Below the pieces are notes generated by a model. The model was given only the letters and a program-made list of their open reading frames with translations, did not search any database and had not been told where the DNA came from. A program made the position numbers and the translations under genes. A stretch of 64,000 nt of DNA from Sphagnum compactum (lineage: Eukaryota; Bryophyta; Sphagnopsida; Sphagnales), in contig OZ234501.1 in NCBI GenBank assembly GCA_965153455.1, positions 5,642,001-5,706,000 of the forward strand, in the 5' to 3' direction. This document shows, piece after piece, positions 34,330 through 45,982 of this stretch (position 1 is the stretch's first letter; each line of letters begins with the position of its first letter).

Positions 34330-35140
34330 CTAATTTTTAGGCGACTTTATAGGCTTAGTGAGGTGAAGAGAACCTTGGTTCAGGCTTGAACAACAAAGTT
34401 GTTGAATGCTGGTTTGGTGGAACTATCTAGGGGTGAATATGATTTAGCAACAATGACGTCAGCCAAAAAAGACATTTTTAGTAATTGGATTGAACGTCGC
34501 ATGTGTGGGGATTATCGTTCAGTGAATTAATGGACTTGTTCAAAGAAATACGCCATGCCCCTATCAAAGGAAATCTTTGATGCCCTTAGATAGGCCAAGC
34601 TTTTCAGTACTTTGGACTTAAGGTTTAGCTACCATCAATTGCCATTGAAGGAAGGTGATAAGGTTAAGACAACTTCTTGGGGAATTGACCCCCATGGGAA
34701 GGATTGTTTGTACCAATGGAAGTTTTTGCCATTTGGTTTGAAAAATGCCCTTGCAAAATTTCAATGGGTCATGGATCAAGGTTGGCGGGTCTTAGTTTTG
34801 CCAAATGATATATTGATGACATCATTGTTTTTAGCCTGACCCTAGGAGATCATATGCACGATTTGCGAGAGGTGTTTAAAAAACTTAAGGAACATAACCT
34901 CAAGTTTGATCCAAACAAGTGCCCATTTTTTCATACTCAGGTAGAGTATCTGGGTCACATGATTTATCCAAGTGGATTAGGGGTTCAGAAGGCCAAAATT
35001 GAGGCCATTTCACAAGTTCCCCAACCAAAAAATGTTAGTAAGTTACAAGTTTTTTTGGGCTTGTGTAATTACTACGGAAGGTTTGTGAAAGGCTTCAATA
35101 GCATAGCCCAAACCTTTAACCCCATTGACATATATTGACC
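34330..35140 (+). pseudogene. Reverse transcriptase domain of the gypsy element
   Basis: Motifs in order are FSTLDLRFSYHQLPL (34605-34650), WKFLPFGLKNALAKFQ (34720-34760), the catalytic YIDD at 34809-34820, then LGHMIYPSG and LQVFLGLCNYYGRFVKGF of the thumb and connection. A TGA immediately before YIDD and other lesions inactivate it. The PFGLKNA and YIDD motifs identify Ty3/gypsy RT. Confidence 0.9.
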
Positions 35141-35149
35141 AGGGATTCA

Positions 35150-35600
35150 TTTGGGATGAGCCACAAGAACAGGCCTTTTAAAAGTTAAAAGCCAAGCTTT
35201 CATTAGCCCTCGTTTTGAGGCAACCCATCCAAGGACGACCATTCCAATTACACACTAATTGGAGTACTTTAGGGTTGGGAGTTGTGTTTACCCAACTTGA
35301 TGATGATGGTCAAAAGTTTATGGTGGCATTGCCAGTCAGTCCAATAACAAAACAAAGGCTAAGTATAACTCATATGAAAGGGAGTGCCTTGCAGTTGTTT
35401 GGGTTGTTTCATCATTCCAATGCTACCTTTATGGTAGCCCATTCAGTTTTGATTACTAATCACCAGCCTTTGAAATTCCTTATGGAATCAAATTGATTCA
35501 CAGGAAAGTTGGCCAGGTGGACGCTTACCCTACAAGAGTATTACTTTGATATAATTCATAGGCATCATAGAGTTAATTGAGATGCCAATGGGTTGAGTCA
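35150..35600 (+). pseudogene. RNase H domain of the gypsy element
   Basis: FIWDEPQEQAF introduces the domain. The first catalytic block, normally TDAS-like, reads HTNWSTLGLGVVFTQ, so the key aspartate is lost. VLITNHQPLKFLMES retains the usual TDH-Q-PL shape with D changed to N. It ends before ANGLSQSP. Confidence 0.75.
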
Positions 35601-35959
35601 GAGTCCAAGTTCCAATGACGAGGATACCATTAAGGCTCGTTGGCATGGTGATGTGGATTTGGAAGCAGTACCAAGATGGCATGCTTCTACATACCTTTGT
35701 ATTTTATTGGGGTGTTTTGGGGATGTACTTCAGATCAATGTAGATGATGGGGATCCCCATGATGTGGACATGGAGTCGAAGGGTAGTGGTGCCCTGGATA
35801 TTTATGATGATGCACCTGTCATTGCATATTTGTAAGTAGGTGAAGTTAAAATTGGATTAACATTCAAAGAAAATGACCATGTTGTGCATAGGGCCAAACG
35901 GTTCAAATGGGAAGGTAATTCCCTCCTACAAATGTGGGCAGATGGACAAGTGAAGGTTG

Positions 35960-36690
35960 TGCCTTGCCCAGAACAATGTGAGAGCCTTGTGAGGCATGTT
36001 CATGAAGAGTTGAGCCATTTTGAGGTCCTATGGACATATAGTTTGCTCTAGACACAGTATTGGTGGCGAAGGATGCAATTGCAAGTTCAACAATTTATTT
36101 ATAAGTGTATGGTGTGTGACTGAGTTCGGGCATCTTTCAATGCACCTACACTTCACCTACATCCTTTACCAATTATGGGGCTTGGATACTAATGGAGTTT
36201 GGACTTTGCTAACCCATTAAATTTGACACCTTGACATAACCAATATGTTTTGGTTATGATTGAGCATTTTTCCAAGTGGTTGGAATTGGTTCCACTGTTA
36301 AATCGTAATAGTGAATGAACAACATATGCATTTTTGGACATGGTACTTAGTAGGTTTGGGACTCCAACTAAAGTTCTCATTGACCAGGGTACAAAATTCC
36401 ATGGGGAATTCCAAGAGTTGTGTGTGAAAGCATTGATTAATCATCGCACAATTTCACGAAACCATCCTGAAGTAGACGGGTTAGTTGAATGGATGGTGCA
36501 GATGATGAAACAAGGTTTGCAAAAGTATGGTCTTCACAAAGGCCATACTCAAAATTGGGACTTACAATTACCATGGCTAGCTATGGGGTTTAAGTTCAGT
36601 TGGCAAGCTTTTCTTTCATCTTTTTCACCATACTTCTTATTGTTTAGCCATGAGCTCGAGTTACCACCTTCAATTCGATGAGATGCGATG
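35960..36690 (+). pseudogene. Integrase of the gypsy element
   Basis: The HHCC zinc-binding region is seen as HVHEELSHF (about 35995) and CMVCD (about 36107). The catalytic acidic residues are readable: D in LDFANP (codon 36202), D in LIDQGTKFHG (codon 36382) and E in DGLVEWMV (codon 36487), a spacing close to the retroviral D,D35E triad. Stops at about 36050, 36230 and 36315 break it. Confidence 0.88.
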
Positions 36691-36879
36691 GTAGTATTCA
36701 ACATTGATGATCTTAATGTGTGGATTCAGGCATGTGAGCAACAAACCACCTTGTTTCGATGTGTTATGCCCATAGCTATGGAAAATCTGGCAATTGCCCA
36801 ACACCGAGATACATTACGTTATGCCACTATACATGGAGGTGGTTATCGACCTCAGATTCAAAGGTTTGAATGAAGACAT

Positions 36880-37241
36880 TATGTTTACTTGCAGCAAACA
36901 TCACCACCTACTTTGGATGTGACTACAGGACATGTTATTTTACATGTGTAGAAGGTTTTACCTTCTGGAATGTTGTTGTTGGAGGGCCAAGATGGTCAGA
37001 CATGGAAGGACCATGTACGCAATTGTGCACCATGTCATCTTCCCAATGTGGATAGCCAAATGGACCTAGCCTTAGCCGTAGTTCCAACTAGCTTACGATG
37101 TATGTTGTGTGGGCAAGCTTAGGAGCTGCCACTATGTTGATTTGTGACAAATGTTCTCAAGGTTGGCATATGGGATGTTTCATGCCACCAATGGAAAAAG
37201 TACCAATTGACAAATGGTTTTGCCTTCGATGCATCCAATAA
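36880..37241 (+). pseudogene. Pol C-terminal tail with PHD-type zinc finger
   Basis: After integrase a tail reads TLDVTTGHVILHV, LPSGMLLLEGQDGQTW and NCAPCHLPNVD. A PHD finger follows with its first pair CMLC at 37099-37110. After a frameshift come ICDKCSQGWHMGC (37140-37178) and WFCLRC (37215-37232), then the stop TAA at 37239. The Cys4-His-Cys3 spacing fits a PHD finger, a module that in other proteins reads histone tails. It takes the place where many gypsy elements carry a chromodomain. Confidence 0.75.
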
Positions 37242-37467
37242 ACCTAAGTTCCTAAGGTCACATAATAGAATTAATCTAAGGTTTTCTTCCATGGTAATTC
37301 ACATTTGGTTGGGAATTTGAAAGATTACAGCTAAACAACTAATGATGGGGTTCACATTTGCACCCGGCCTAATGACCCTTTTGCCTTGAGAACCAAAATG
37401 TTCATTCATGGTGGATTTCCAATATGTTATCTGGCTTAGAGGACCTCAGCCCTAGATAGGGGGGCGG

Positions 37468-37935
37468 TTTGGATGCGGTGTACCATTCAGGGTATTTTTA
37501 TGTTATGTGTTGTGAATGGGGTGATAGCGATGGTTATAGGCATCGACATAGGAACACACGATAGCTATCAGGTGTGTTAGTTTAGCTGCTCAATTAGGTC
37601 CTAATTAATTAGAGGTAAACTGGGTTAGTCAAACTAATTAGTTAATCTCAAATTGGTTCATGTGTGAAAGGGGTTTGGGATATTTGTCATGGGATATAAT
37701 CCCATCTTGTGTAATCTCAAATCACTTTTGGTGATTTGAGATTCTAAAGCATAAATTTTGCTTTGTAGTTTATTTTTGTTATACAAGTGTTTTGATTTTC
37801 TATGTTTTGGGCTTGAATTCTTGCATTTTTGCAAGTGAGTCAATCTTTTGTGTTTGGATGTGATGTACCATTCAAGGTATTTTTATGTTATGTGTTATGA
37901 GTGTGGTGACAACAATGGTTATAGACGTCAACATA
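37468..37935 (+). repeat. 3' LTR of the gypsy element followed by the start of a second LTR copy
   Basis: A polypurine-like GGGGGGCGG (37459-37467) precedes TTTGGATGCGGTGTACCATT (37468-37487). The same ~83-bp beginning recurs at 37853-37935, offset by 385 bp. This fits one LTR of about 385 bp followed directly by a truncated second LTR. The LTR contains the hairpin at 37713-37743. Confidence 0.6.
37713..37743. repeat. Perfect 13-bp hairpin in the LTR
   Basis: AATCTCAAATCAC and its exact reverse complement GTGATTTGAGATT flank the loop TTTTG. It sits in the middle of the presumed LTR, where it could shape the 3' end or polyadenylation of element RNA. Confidence 0.8.
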
Positions 37936-39351
37936 AAAATGCATGACATGGAGATTATAACTATTATACCCAAAATGGAAACCCTTTTCCTTTAGAAAAA
38001 CTGGTTGAAACTTGAAACCAGTACAACAATAGAAGCCAGCAGTTGGAACTTGGGGGGCCCCTTAAGAGTTTAATTCCCCCGAACAGGGCCTTATGAGGGT
38101 AAAACAATTAAATGATTAATAACAGTTTTCTGTCCACGTGCATTTCGTGGTTCTCAATGTCATTATGGCATGTATGGCTCAATTAGCCCTTCATAAGGGT
38201 ATTTAACTATGGGCCCTACATTGTTATGGGGTTTGTTTTAAACTAATGAACTATTGCCAACCCATTGTGTAGTAGCGATACACTGATTCGTGCTTTTAGT
38301 AACCACGTGGTTTGGGCATCTCACCAACCAGTATTGCCCTTTTTGATGGTGGGTTTTGTCTTAAACTATAAACAATTCCCAAGCCACTCTGGAGAAGGCC
38401 ATTGAATCTGCACAATCATCTTGGCATTTTGGAGAGTTTCAGATACGAGAAGGCCTGGATGGCCCTTGATGTCAGGGCCTTCTTATCTGGCAGAAAGTTC
38501 AAGGTGGCCTCCAATATGGTATGGAATGTACCACCATATATATATGGGGAAGCACCCTCCAGCAAGTGCTTTGGGTATAGAGAAAGGCCTACTTTTAGAA
38601 CATTCCAAGAGTTGAGGCACCTTAGGTATCAAAAGTCTACCAAGGTTCAAAAGATAGACGCTTTCCCTACTTCAAAAGATTAAAATTGTGATGACATCCT
38701 AGCTGAGATCTTACAAAATATGTGAGGTCTATACAGCGTAATGGGGACCTTACAATATATAACCTGTCCTCAAGAGGTTTTCTAAAATTTTGTAAAATTA
38801 TTGTACTGGATCTTGTGAAAGCATAGGAGGACAAATGTTTCCAAGGCTTTTACTTTTTTTTAAAACCATGGTATGAGTGCTGGTGTTAGTTCACCTAAGG
38901 CTGAGAAATGGTGATGGGGGCAGTTTTCATCTACCATCTGGTTTTTGGGTATTTTACTACATTTAAGAAGGTTTGCCATGAAGTGAGGACATGGATTTTG
39001 GACTTGTGGGCAATGACTTGGGAGTTGCTACAAACCTACACACCTACTAGATCAACAAAGGCACTAAGTATGTGACTTTAGTGTATTTGGTGTAACACGA
39101 CAATGGCATCATGGGGAAACAACACCGAGGATATGACTTGTCTGATTTATCTAGATTCTCTGATTTCTTGAGCCTTTAACTTAGTATTTTCCTTATTGTA
39201 GGACCCATCTAATCATTCCCCACATAAAGCACTTCCAGAAATTTTGGAAACATATTTGGAGGGCACCTTATACACATGAACCTTTCTACTAGAAAGGTAG
39301 GAAAGAGAAGGGATCTCATGCCTACTCCTTAAGATTGGGTAGGACTGCACT
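37936..39351. other. Intergenic DNA right of the gypsy element
   Basis: No gene is recognised. A short palindromic text, GAAGGCC...GGCCTTC, lies at about 38450-38483. The rest shows only short frames. Confidence 0.4.
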
Positions 39352-39560
39352 TTTTGGGAATGTCTCCCACCAATGGGCTTTTATATTTAAAGCAGCAGGC
39401 AATGGCAAACCTAAACATGTGTGTTAGATCCCTCCCACTCTTAAGGAATAGACGTAAGAACCCTCCCCTCATACAACCCATCATGATCTGCATATGTTTA
39501 GGTTTTCCTTTGCCTCATGCTTTAAAGGGTAAAACCCCATGGGTGGGAGACAATCCCAAA
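39352..39560. repeat. Foldback-type element with ~70-bp inverted arms
   Basis: The left arm 39352-39421 and right arm 39491-39560 are imperfect reverse complements. Paired landmarks are TGTCTCCCACCAATGGG with CCCATGGGTGGGAGACA, TTTAAAG with CTTTAAA, and AACCTAAACATGTG with CATATGTTTAGG. The loop is about 69 bp. A diverged relative of the right arm and part of the loop lies near 59610-59740, so this belongs to a dispersed family. Confidence 0.65.
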
Positions 39561-39850
39561 TGAGAGCTAGACAATGCTACCAACTCATTGGAGGCTCTTT
39601 TATTTTGGAAACTCCCCCACCTTGGGACTTTAAGACTATACCCTACAAATAAACACTTGTTTCCTATTTCGCCTTTGTTCTTTAGGGCAATTGTGAGCTG
39701 AATTTAGCTCCAGAACTGTATGTGGGGGACTATACAATTGTAAGACCCTAATCAGGAACTATAACTTGAAAGCTGGATTTTACTATTTTAAACTTGTATT
39801 AACAGGTTTTCATGCAGGCTAAGGCCCTCCATTTAGGACATTAATGGTTA

Positions 39851-40235
39851 TTAGAGCAGCTCCACCAGTACTCACAATGAGGCACAGCAAACGAAAATTG
39901 GATGAAGAACAGTTAACACATGCTAGTTTAGCTGCAAAAATGGGTTTAGCCCTGCGTTTTTCCACATGATGTTGAGTCTGGCAAAAGGCAGAGGAGAGCC
40001 TAACACGTGCTGTACTTGATTGGCTAGATAGTGTGATTGGTCCAGGTGCTCTGCATAACATGTGCTGTTGATTGGCTAAATATTTTGATTGGTCCAGGTG
40101 GTTTGCTAGTCGTAGTCTCCCACCTGTTTGTAGTCCCAGTTTTAGTTTTATGGCTGGGGTTGGGAAAAAAGTAAATAGAGTATATACTCTAGAAATATTT
40201 TAGGAGGATTACATACTGAGATGGAGCTGCTCTAA
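39851..40235. mobile_element. MITE-like element with perfect 14-bp terminal inverted repeats
   Basis: TTAGAGCAGCTCCA (39851-39864) and TGGAGCTGCTCTAA (40222-40235) are exact reverse complements 385 bp apart. Inside, a ~50-55 bp unit is tandemly repeated at 40001-40055 and 40056-40105, giving four ATTGG (inverted CCAAT) boxes. Another terminus-like TGGAGATGCTCTTAG lies at 40584-40598, so a nested or longer relative may extend there. No clear target duplication is seen and no transposase is encoded. Confidence 0.6.
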
Positions 40236-41877
40236 GCTCCCTGGAGGGGAGATAAGATAGAATTCCCCCAAGGTGTAGTTAGGCACCTCCACCACACACC
40301 TGCAAACACCCCTTTTTCATTGAATTTTGCAGCAGGACAGCGTGAATCCTGCTGAACTCCTGTATTGATGTCCATTTTGCAGTGGTCATTTTAACCCCTT
40401 TTTATTTATTTTTTCTACTATGGATTTTGGACAGTGACTATTACTTGTCCAGACATAATGATATAAATGGCCTTTGACTGTTTAAAGGGACTTTTATGAC
40501 GTTTGTGGGTGGGGACAGTGATTATTAAACACTATTTTATTTTAACATAAAGGAGTTGTTTACAGTTTTTGGGTGGAGATGGGTGGAGATGCTCTTAGCT
40601 TACAACCAGAATGCCCTCAATGGAGTGCCTTACCTATAAGAAGGAAAATTGAGAATTGCACATTCCCAAGATACCATAAGAATATGTTCCAACGTGCAAC
40701 ATCTCCCAACTCCGCATTGACTGATCATGAATTGGATTTGTGTCCCTGATATAGAGAGGAAAAGGTAGTGAATTCAGCATCCCATAGGTGAGGTCCCCAA
40801 GTGGCTGGATACCTATACTCTTACTTCAAAACCAAAACTTTCCCACCTTTTTCACACCTAAAGAGTTTTTGTCCATATACACCTTTTTCACAACTAAAAA
40901 GAATTTGTCCATATATACCCTTTTCATATCTAAAAATAATTTGTCTATACATATCATGACAGCGAAAACAACGTGGGACATAAATTAATAGTCACTTCCT
41001 GACACCACAACCCCAAAATATATTCATTTCATCTGTTGAAAATTGTCCGGAATTGGACTTTGAGTGACCACCAAAACTAGAAGCAAAATATAACAGAGAT
41101 AACCTTTATAGCTTATTTTAGATGCTGGGAATGGACTTTTTATTGACGAAAAATAGGGTGTTTGCCTAAGTCAGAATAAACCAGACCAGTATACAGAGAT
41201 AGAGAGAGGTTGGAGATCAAATACCCAGCTTGAGATCCTGCACTTTTCACCCTAGAATGGTCGTGTGCATATGGATGAAGTTAGGTTTTGCTTGTGTGGA
41301 TTAGGTACCATGTCTATGATTCTTCCAATGTTGAGTATGGACATACTGGAATTTTTCTAGTCTTGGAGTTGTGCAAAGTTCAAAGGCGGCTATGGCAGAA
41401 TGGAAGTCTGATATGGTCATACATGGGCATTGGGTCATATATGAGATTTCAACATTCATTATGTGTATGGTGAGCCTGTTTGGGCGAGCCAGGCCACACA
41501 CCCAACATAATGGGCAAGGGCGAGGCCATTCCACGACATTAAGGTCTGGGGCCTGGGTAGCAGATTCCACAATTTTCTTTGACAAATCATGTTCAACACA
41601 CTCATTTTGGTCATTATTATGGATGCATGATCATCACCAGAAGATTATGTCCTATAATGTGGTCAATAAATGACATAATCTGCTACCCCAATCCTCACTG
41701 TAGTTTGTTAATTAATTGTTTAATTATGTTTGTCACATGACATTTTGTATTTTCAAAATTGAAGATGCTTGCTGACTCTACACGAGAATATGGAGAATAT
41801 AAAATCATGACTAGTCCCCAAGAGGTAGGGATGTCTCCTCATGCGCTTTGAATTTTCTTCACTTGTTCACAGGGGGC
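40236..41877. other. Intergenic DNA
   Basis: No gene is supported. It includes the second MITE-like terminus at 40584-40598 and a short repeated TTCACACCTAAAGAGTTTTTG-like text at 40850-40945 in three related lines. Confidence 0.4.
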
Positions 41878-43480
41878 AAGGTAGGAAAGTGGGTAGGTAG
41901 GTAGAAACATAATTGCACTAAATTAGTAGGTAGCTACACTAGGGTGGTATATAGGTAGGTAGATGGGTACCCAAGTAAATAAAAGTGCTAGGTAATTGGT
42001 GGGTGGGTCAATAGATAGGTACGTATGTGAGTATATAAGTAGGAAGGTGGCTAGCTACACTATGTAGGTAGGTGAATAGGTCGATAGGAAACTAAATATG
42101 TAGATAAGTGCATTAAATTGGTAGGTAATTGCACTCTAGTAGTTCAGTAGGCAAGTAGCTAGGTATGTAGGTGGGTAGGTCAATGCATTAAATAGGTAGG
42201 TAGGTATATTATATTGACTTGTTCACAATGACAAATGGGATTTAAATTTTGCTCATTTTCGTTGAACCAAATTTACTTTGGGCTTTGGTTGGGGTGAGTT
42301 TGGGAGGCGGTGTGAAATGAGTTTTAAGGTCGAGTTTTTGGTGGGGTAGTGGTGGCAATAGGGTTTTGGAATCCTAGGTGACCATTGTTTGGAGCCTGTA
42401 GTTTTTGTGTTTAACTCATAAACGTCATGGTTTCTCAAAGCTTGTTACTTCTACCTACAAAACCTTCCTTTTCTCTACACAAAAAAATTCAAGAAATCAT
42501 GTTCCCATCTTTCTTATTGTTCTATTATTGTTGTTTATTGTGTTCTAGCTCCAACATTTTTGTACTAAGAGACTATCAATACCTTGGTAGGTGAGTTAAC
42601 ATTTCTTTAAAAAACCATGGTTGAATGCAATACCTCTACCCATTAAAAACCAATTTCAAAAATATTGACTCAATTCATGACTAGATTATAATTATAACAA
42701 ACACCTATGATTACAAAAACAAGTGTTATCAAAAAACTAATCACAAAAGAAACCATGTGGTTTAGAAGTTGTAGTTTAACAATCACAAACCCTTACAAAA
42801 ACAATCCATTTTGCCTCTCACTATCATGAATGTTTATGAATATGACATGAACTCCCCTAACCTAGGTGGAACTTGATTTTGTGATTATAATTGCAATTAT
42901 CTTATAGATAATCAAACCATACCAACTGCCCTAACTAACTAGCTTAACCTCATTTAGTAACCTATCTAGCTAGGTATTTAATAATAAGTGGGTCAATAAT
43001 TTAAGTGGTTATCTTAACTTACGTAGTCTTGCTTACTAAGCTAGGTACCTACATATCTACCTATGTAAAATAATAAATATATGTACATAATAGGTGCCTA
43101 CCTTGATCTAGCTAACATAATGTAGCCTATGTATTTATTCCATCCTATCTAGCCTATCTTAGCCTAAGCTAACCCTTAGAGTGCAAATATAAGCACTTCA
43201 ACTTTTTAATTTGGCAAGGATAAACCAAATCCTAATTAACCATTGCATCACACCCTTAAAAATAAATAAATTTTGTCAACTTATTTATTTCACATCTTGT
43301 TACATACCTTAATTATGTAAAGATAACTTTAAAAAGTAATTAATATGTCGATAGGTTAATAGATGATCTACCTCCTTAAACATAAATGAATTATTTAACT
43401 TTAGTGATGAAATACCTACCTACCTATCATATAGTATTTACCTAGATACCTACCTAGGTTAAAAATAAATAGGCAGATAA
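41878..43480. repeat. Large foldback structure: (TAGG)n-rich arm and (CCTA)n-rich arm
   Basis: 41878-42216 is rich in GGTAGGTAG and AGGTAGCTA text with a fairly regular 4-bp beat. 42960-43480 is rich in the complementary CTACCTACC/TAGCTAGG text. About 750 bp of ordinary AT-rich sequence separates them. Long inverted arms built from short subrepeats are typical of Foldback-type transposons. No coding capacity was seen. The unit is not the plant telomere repeat TTTAGGG. Confidence 0.55.
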
Positions 43481-44859
43481 TACATGCCAAGCTTAATGTA
43501 CCAAACTTATTAAACTACCTACTAACTAGTAAATGAACTTATACACTATGAATTGTAATAATATAATTATCACATGTCATTTCATCATCTATGTATAGTT
43601 GCAAATATTTGGATGTAAACTGACATATGATCACTTTTCATCAATCTTTCATTTAAACTTGAGATATTCACAAATTGTAATCACATGTACAACTAAAATT
43701 TGAATTCACCACAATGTAATCACATATGCAACTATGAACACTTTCAACCATGACTCAACACATGAAATTATTATTATTTTAATACCTGGCCATTACACAA
43801 AATCTCTTATAATAACCTCACAAAACTTGCAAAGTAACTAACAATGGAAATTTTTCTTTGAATGAGAATGGGGGGGATGTCAACACACAAAATTCAGCTA
43901 GTTGAATGTGGTCTATTTTAGCAAAATTGACCAATGGCCTGTGGTTTCCACAACATGAAAACCTCAAACAAAGTTTTTGGTGATAATAGGCAAATACATT
44001 CAAACTAAGAGAAGCCGAGGGATGTGTAACTAATGTTTGGTTTTTCATTTTTTAATGTTAAAAATAGTACTATTGTTGTAAATTTTTCTAATGTGTTTAT
44101 ACAACAATGTTACAACTATATTATGGAAACATGTGAATTGATTTTAAATGAATCTAATAAGGATAGAATATTTAAAAACATTCCTAAAGGATTGCATCCA
44201 ATGGTTTTTCATTGTTTAATAAACTTTTAAATGATTCTTAAATGATTTATAAATGATATATTTTGAGAAGATTCTTTAAACACATATTTATATACTAATA
44301 TAATGCAACATATTTTTGGGTCATAAGAAAATTTCAATGATTTTTTTGCAATTTACACATGAAATATTTTTAAAATGTTATAGAAATAATTTTAAAATAA
44401 ATAGTCATCAAGGGGTGGACCATTAGCTTTTATTAAAGTGAATGTATCTAAACACAAGAGCCTAAATTCATATAGTTAATAGTTTGTGGAATACATTGCA
44501 TGCTAACTTTGTTAAAAGCTTTCCGGCATGAAGAACCAGATTGGTACTCTAAACTAGCAACATTTCAATACTAATTTCTTTCTAAGCATAACACCAACAG
44601 GTTCCAACTTGGTTCCAACATTCTGTAGGTTTTTTTCATGGGAGCCTTGTCGTAGCTATGGTATGCTTTCCAAGTGCTTAGGAAAATTTCTTCAAGAGTC
44701 GATACCACATATGAAATTGGTATATGTTACAGAAGAGGGTGTAGAAATCGTAGATCACTTGCATCATCATCTTATATGTGAGAGGCCCTACAAGATCATC
44801 AAATCTTGGAGGAGAGTATGTTCACAAAGTTGTAGATGCCCTAAATGATTGATTTCATG
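43481..44859. other. AT-rich intergenic DNA up to the inverted-duplication boundary
   Basis: Nothing is recognised. Small open frames at about 43820-44230 have strongly A/T-biased composition and no domains. Confidence 0.4.
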
Positions 44860-45982
44860 GACACTAGGTGGATGGCCTGCTATGTAGCCTGTAGTCAGAC
44901 AAAAGATGGCATATACCACATATACTTATTCTTGCAAGCTGCAACCTACATCTTTAGATATTTTTGAACTACTGACCTTTGTTTCGAGAAGGTCCATAAC
45001 AACCTTTAGCATCACCTTTGCACCAAGTGAAAGGGTATTTAGCATCAACTTAAAAACCTGACCTAAATTTCCTTTTGTATAGGCATTGTGAGAAAAGTCA
45101 TTGTGAAGCAACAAAAGCATGGAAGGGGGTCTGTTTCAGAACAGAGACTGAGAACTGGGAACTTCTCCATATATACAATTGAATTCAACCACTATAGAAT
45201 AGAGAGATAATGGTACAAGAGGGATATAAAGATTTCGGGGGTGATGACATATCAGAAGAATCAAACCTAAAGAATAGAGAAAACAAAACCAAAACTGAGC
45301 GGTTTCAACAATGGCAGCAGTTACAGGCATGTTCAGAAACCTTCAATAGCAATATGTACGGTACTGACAAGCTCCCATGACATCCTCCAACTTTATCAGT
45401 CCCAACAGTGGTGGAGGTCAATGGTTGACATTCACCAACATGGTGAGTTTCAGCCACAATACTGACAGCATCAGGAAGACTCAACCATAATGCTGGCTGC
45501 TTCAACAAGACTTAAAAGAGAAGGCGGAGACCAAGGAAACCAAGAAAAAAGAGGAACAACAAAGAGAAAAAAAAATCAAGAAAGAACAAGAGGAAAAAAA
45601 GTGACAGAAACAAAGATTAAGAATGTTTATCCTAGGAGCTCTATTGCAAGATGCACAATGGACAGTCCCCAAATGTGCATGTCATGCAATGAAAATGGAT
45701 GTACAGCCACAAGCGTGGGAGGGGTAGCTTGAAGCTGCTTTATGGGGAAAAAACAAGGTACAGGATAATGTAGCTTGAATCTGCACGGAACCATACCTAC
45801 TTGTTGCAACTGTTGAAAAGCATCCCATGTCGTATGCAGAGGCATTCAAGTTCATGACACCATGGTCAATTGTACAGTGTATACGATGGTGCCACTGCAT
45901 CCAGCTCCTGCTTCCCTGTTTACTCTTGAGCCACCAGCTGCTTTCCCAGTGTATTCTTAAATGTGCAGCTACATATGCCTTC

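Larger units (their letters stand above)
30300..37863 (+). mobile_element. Ty3/gypsy LTR retrotransposon with embedded DNA methyltransferase and terminal PHD finger (inactive)
   Basis: The gag-pol order reads gag with zinc knuckles, protease, cytosine-5 DNA methyltransferase, reverse transcriptase, RNase H, integrase, then a PHD finger just before a polypurine-like tract and the 3' LTR. Protease-RT-RH-IN order defines Ty3/gypsy. Every domain has stop codons or frameshifts, so the copy is dead, yet most catalytic motifs can still be read. No matching 5' LTR was found, so the element is probably truncated or its left end has decayed. Domains are listed separately. Confidence 0.9.

Noticed and set aside
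34612-36873. Separate host genes for the open frames in this interval
   Set aside because: All are broken pieces of gypsy reverse transcriptase, RNase H and integrase in collinear order.
41878-42216. Interstitial telomere
   Set aside because: The repeat beat is TAGG, not TTTAGGG, and a complementary ar­m follows; it is a microsatellite or foldback structure.
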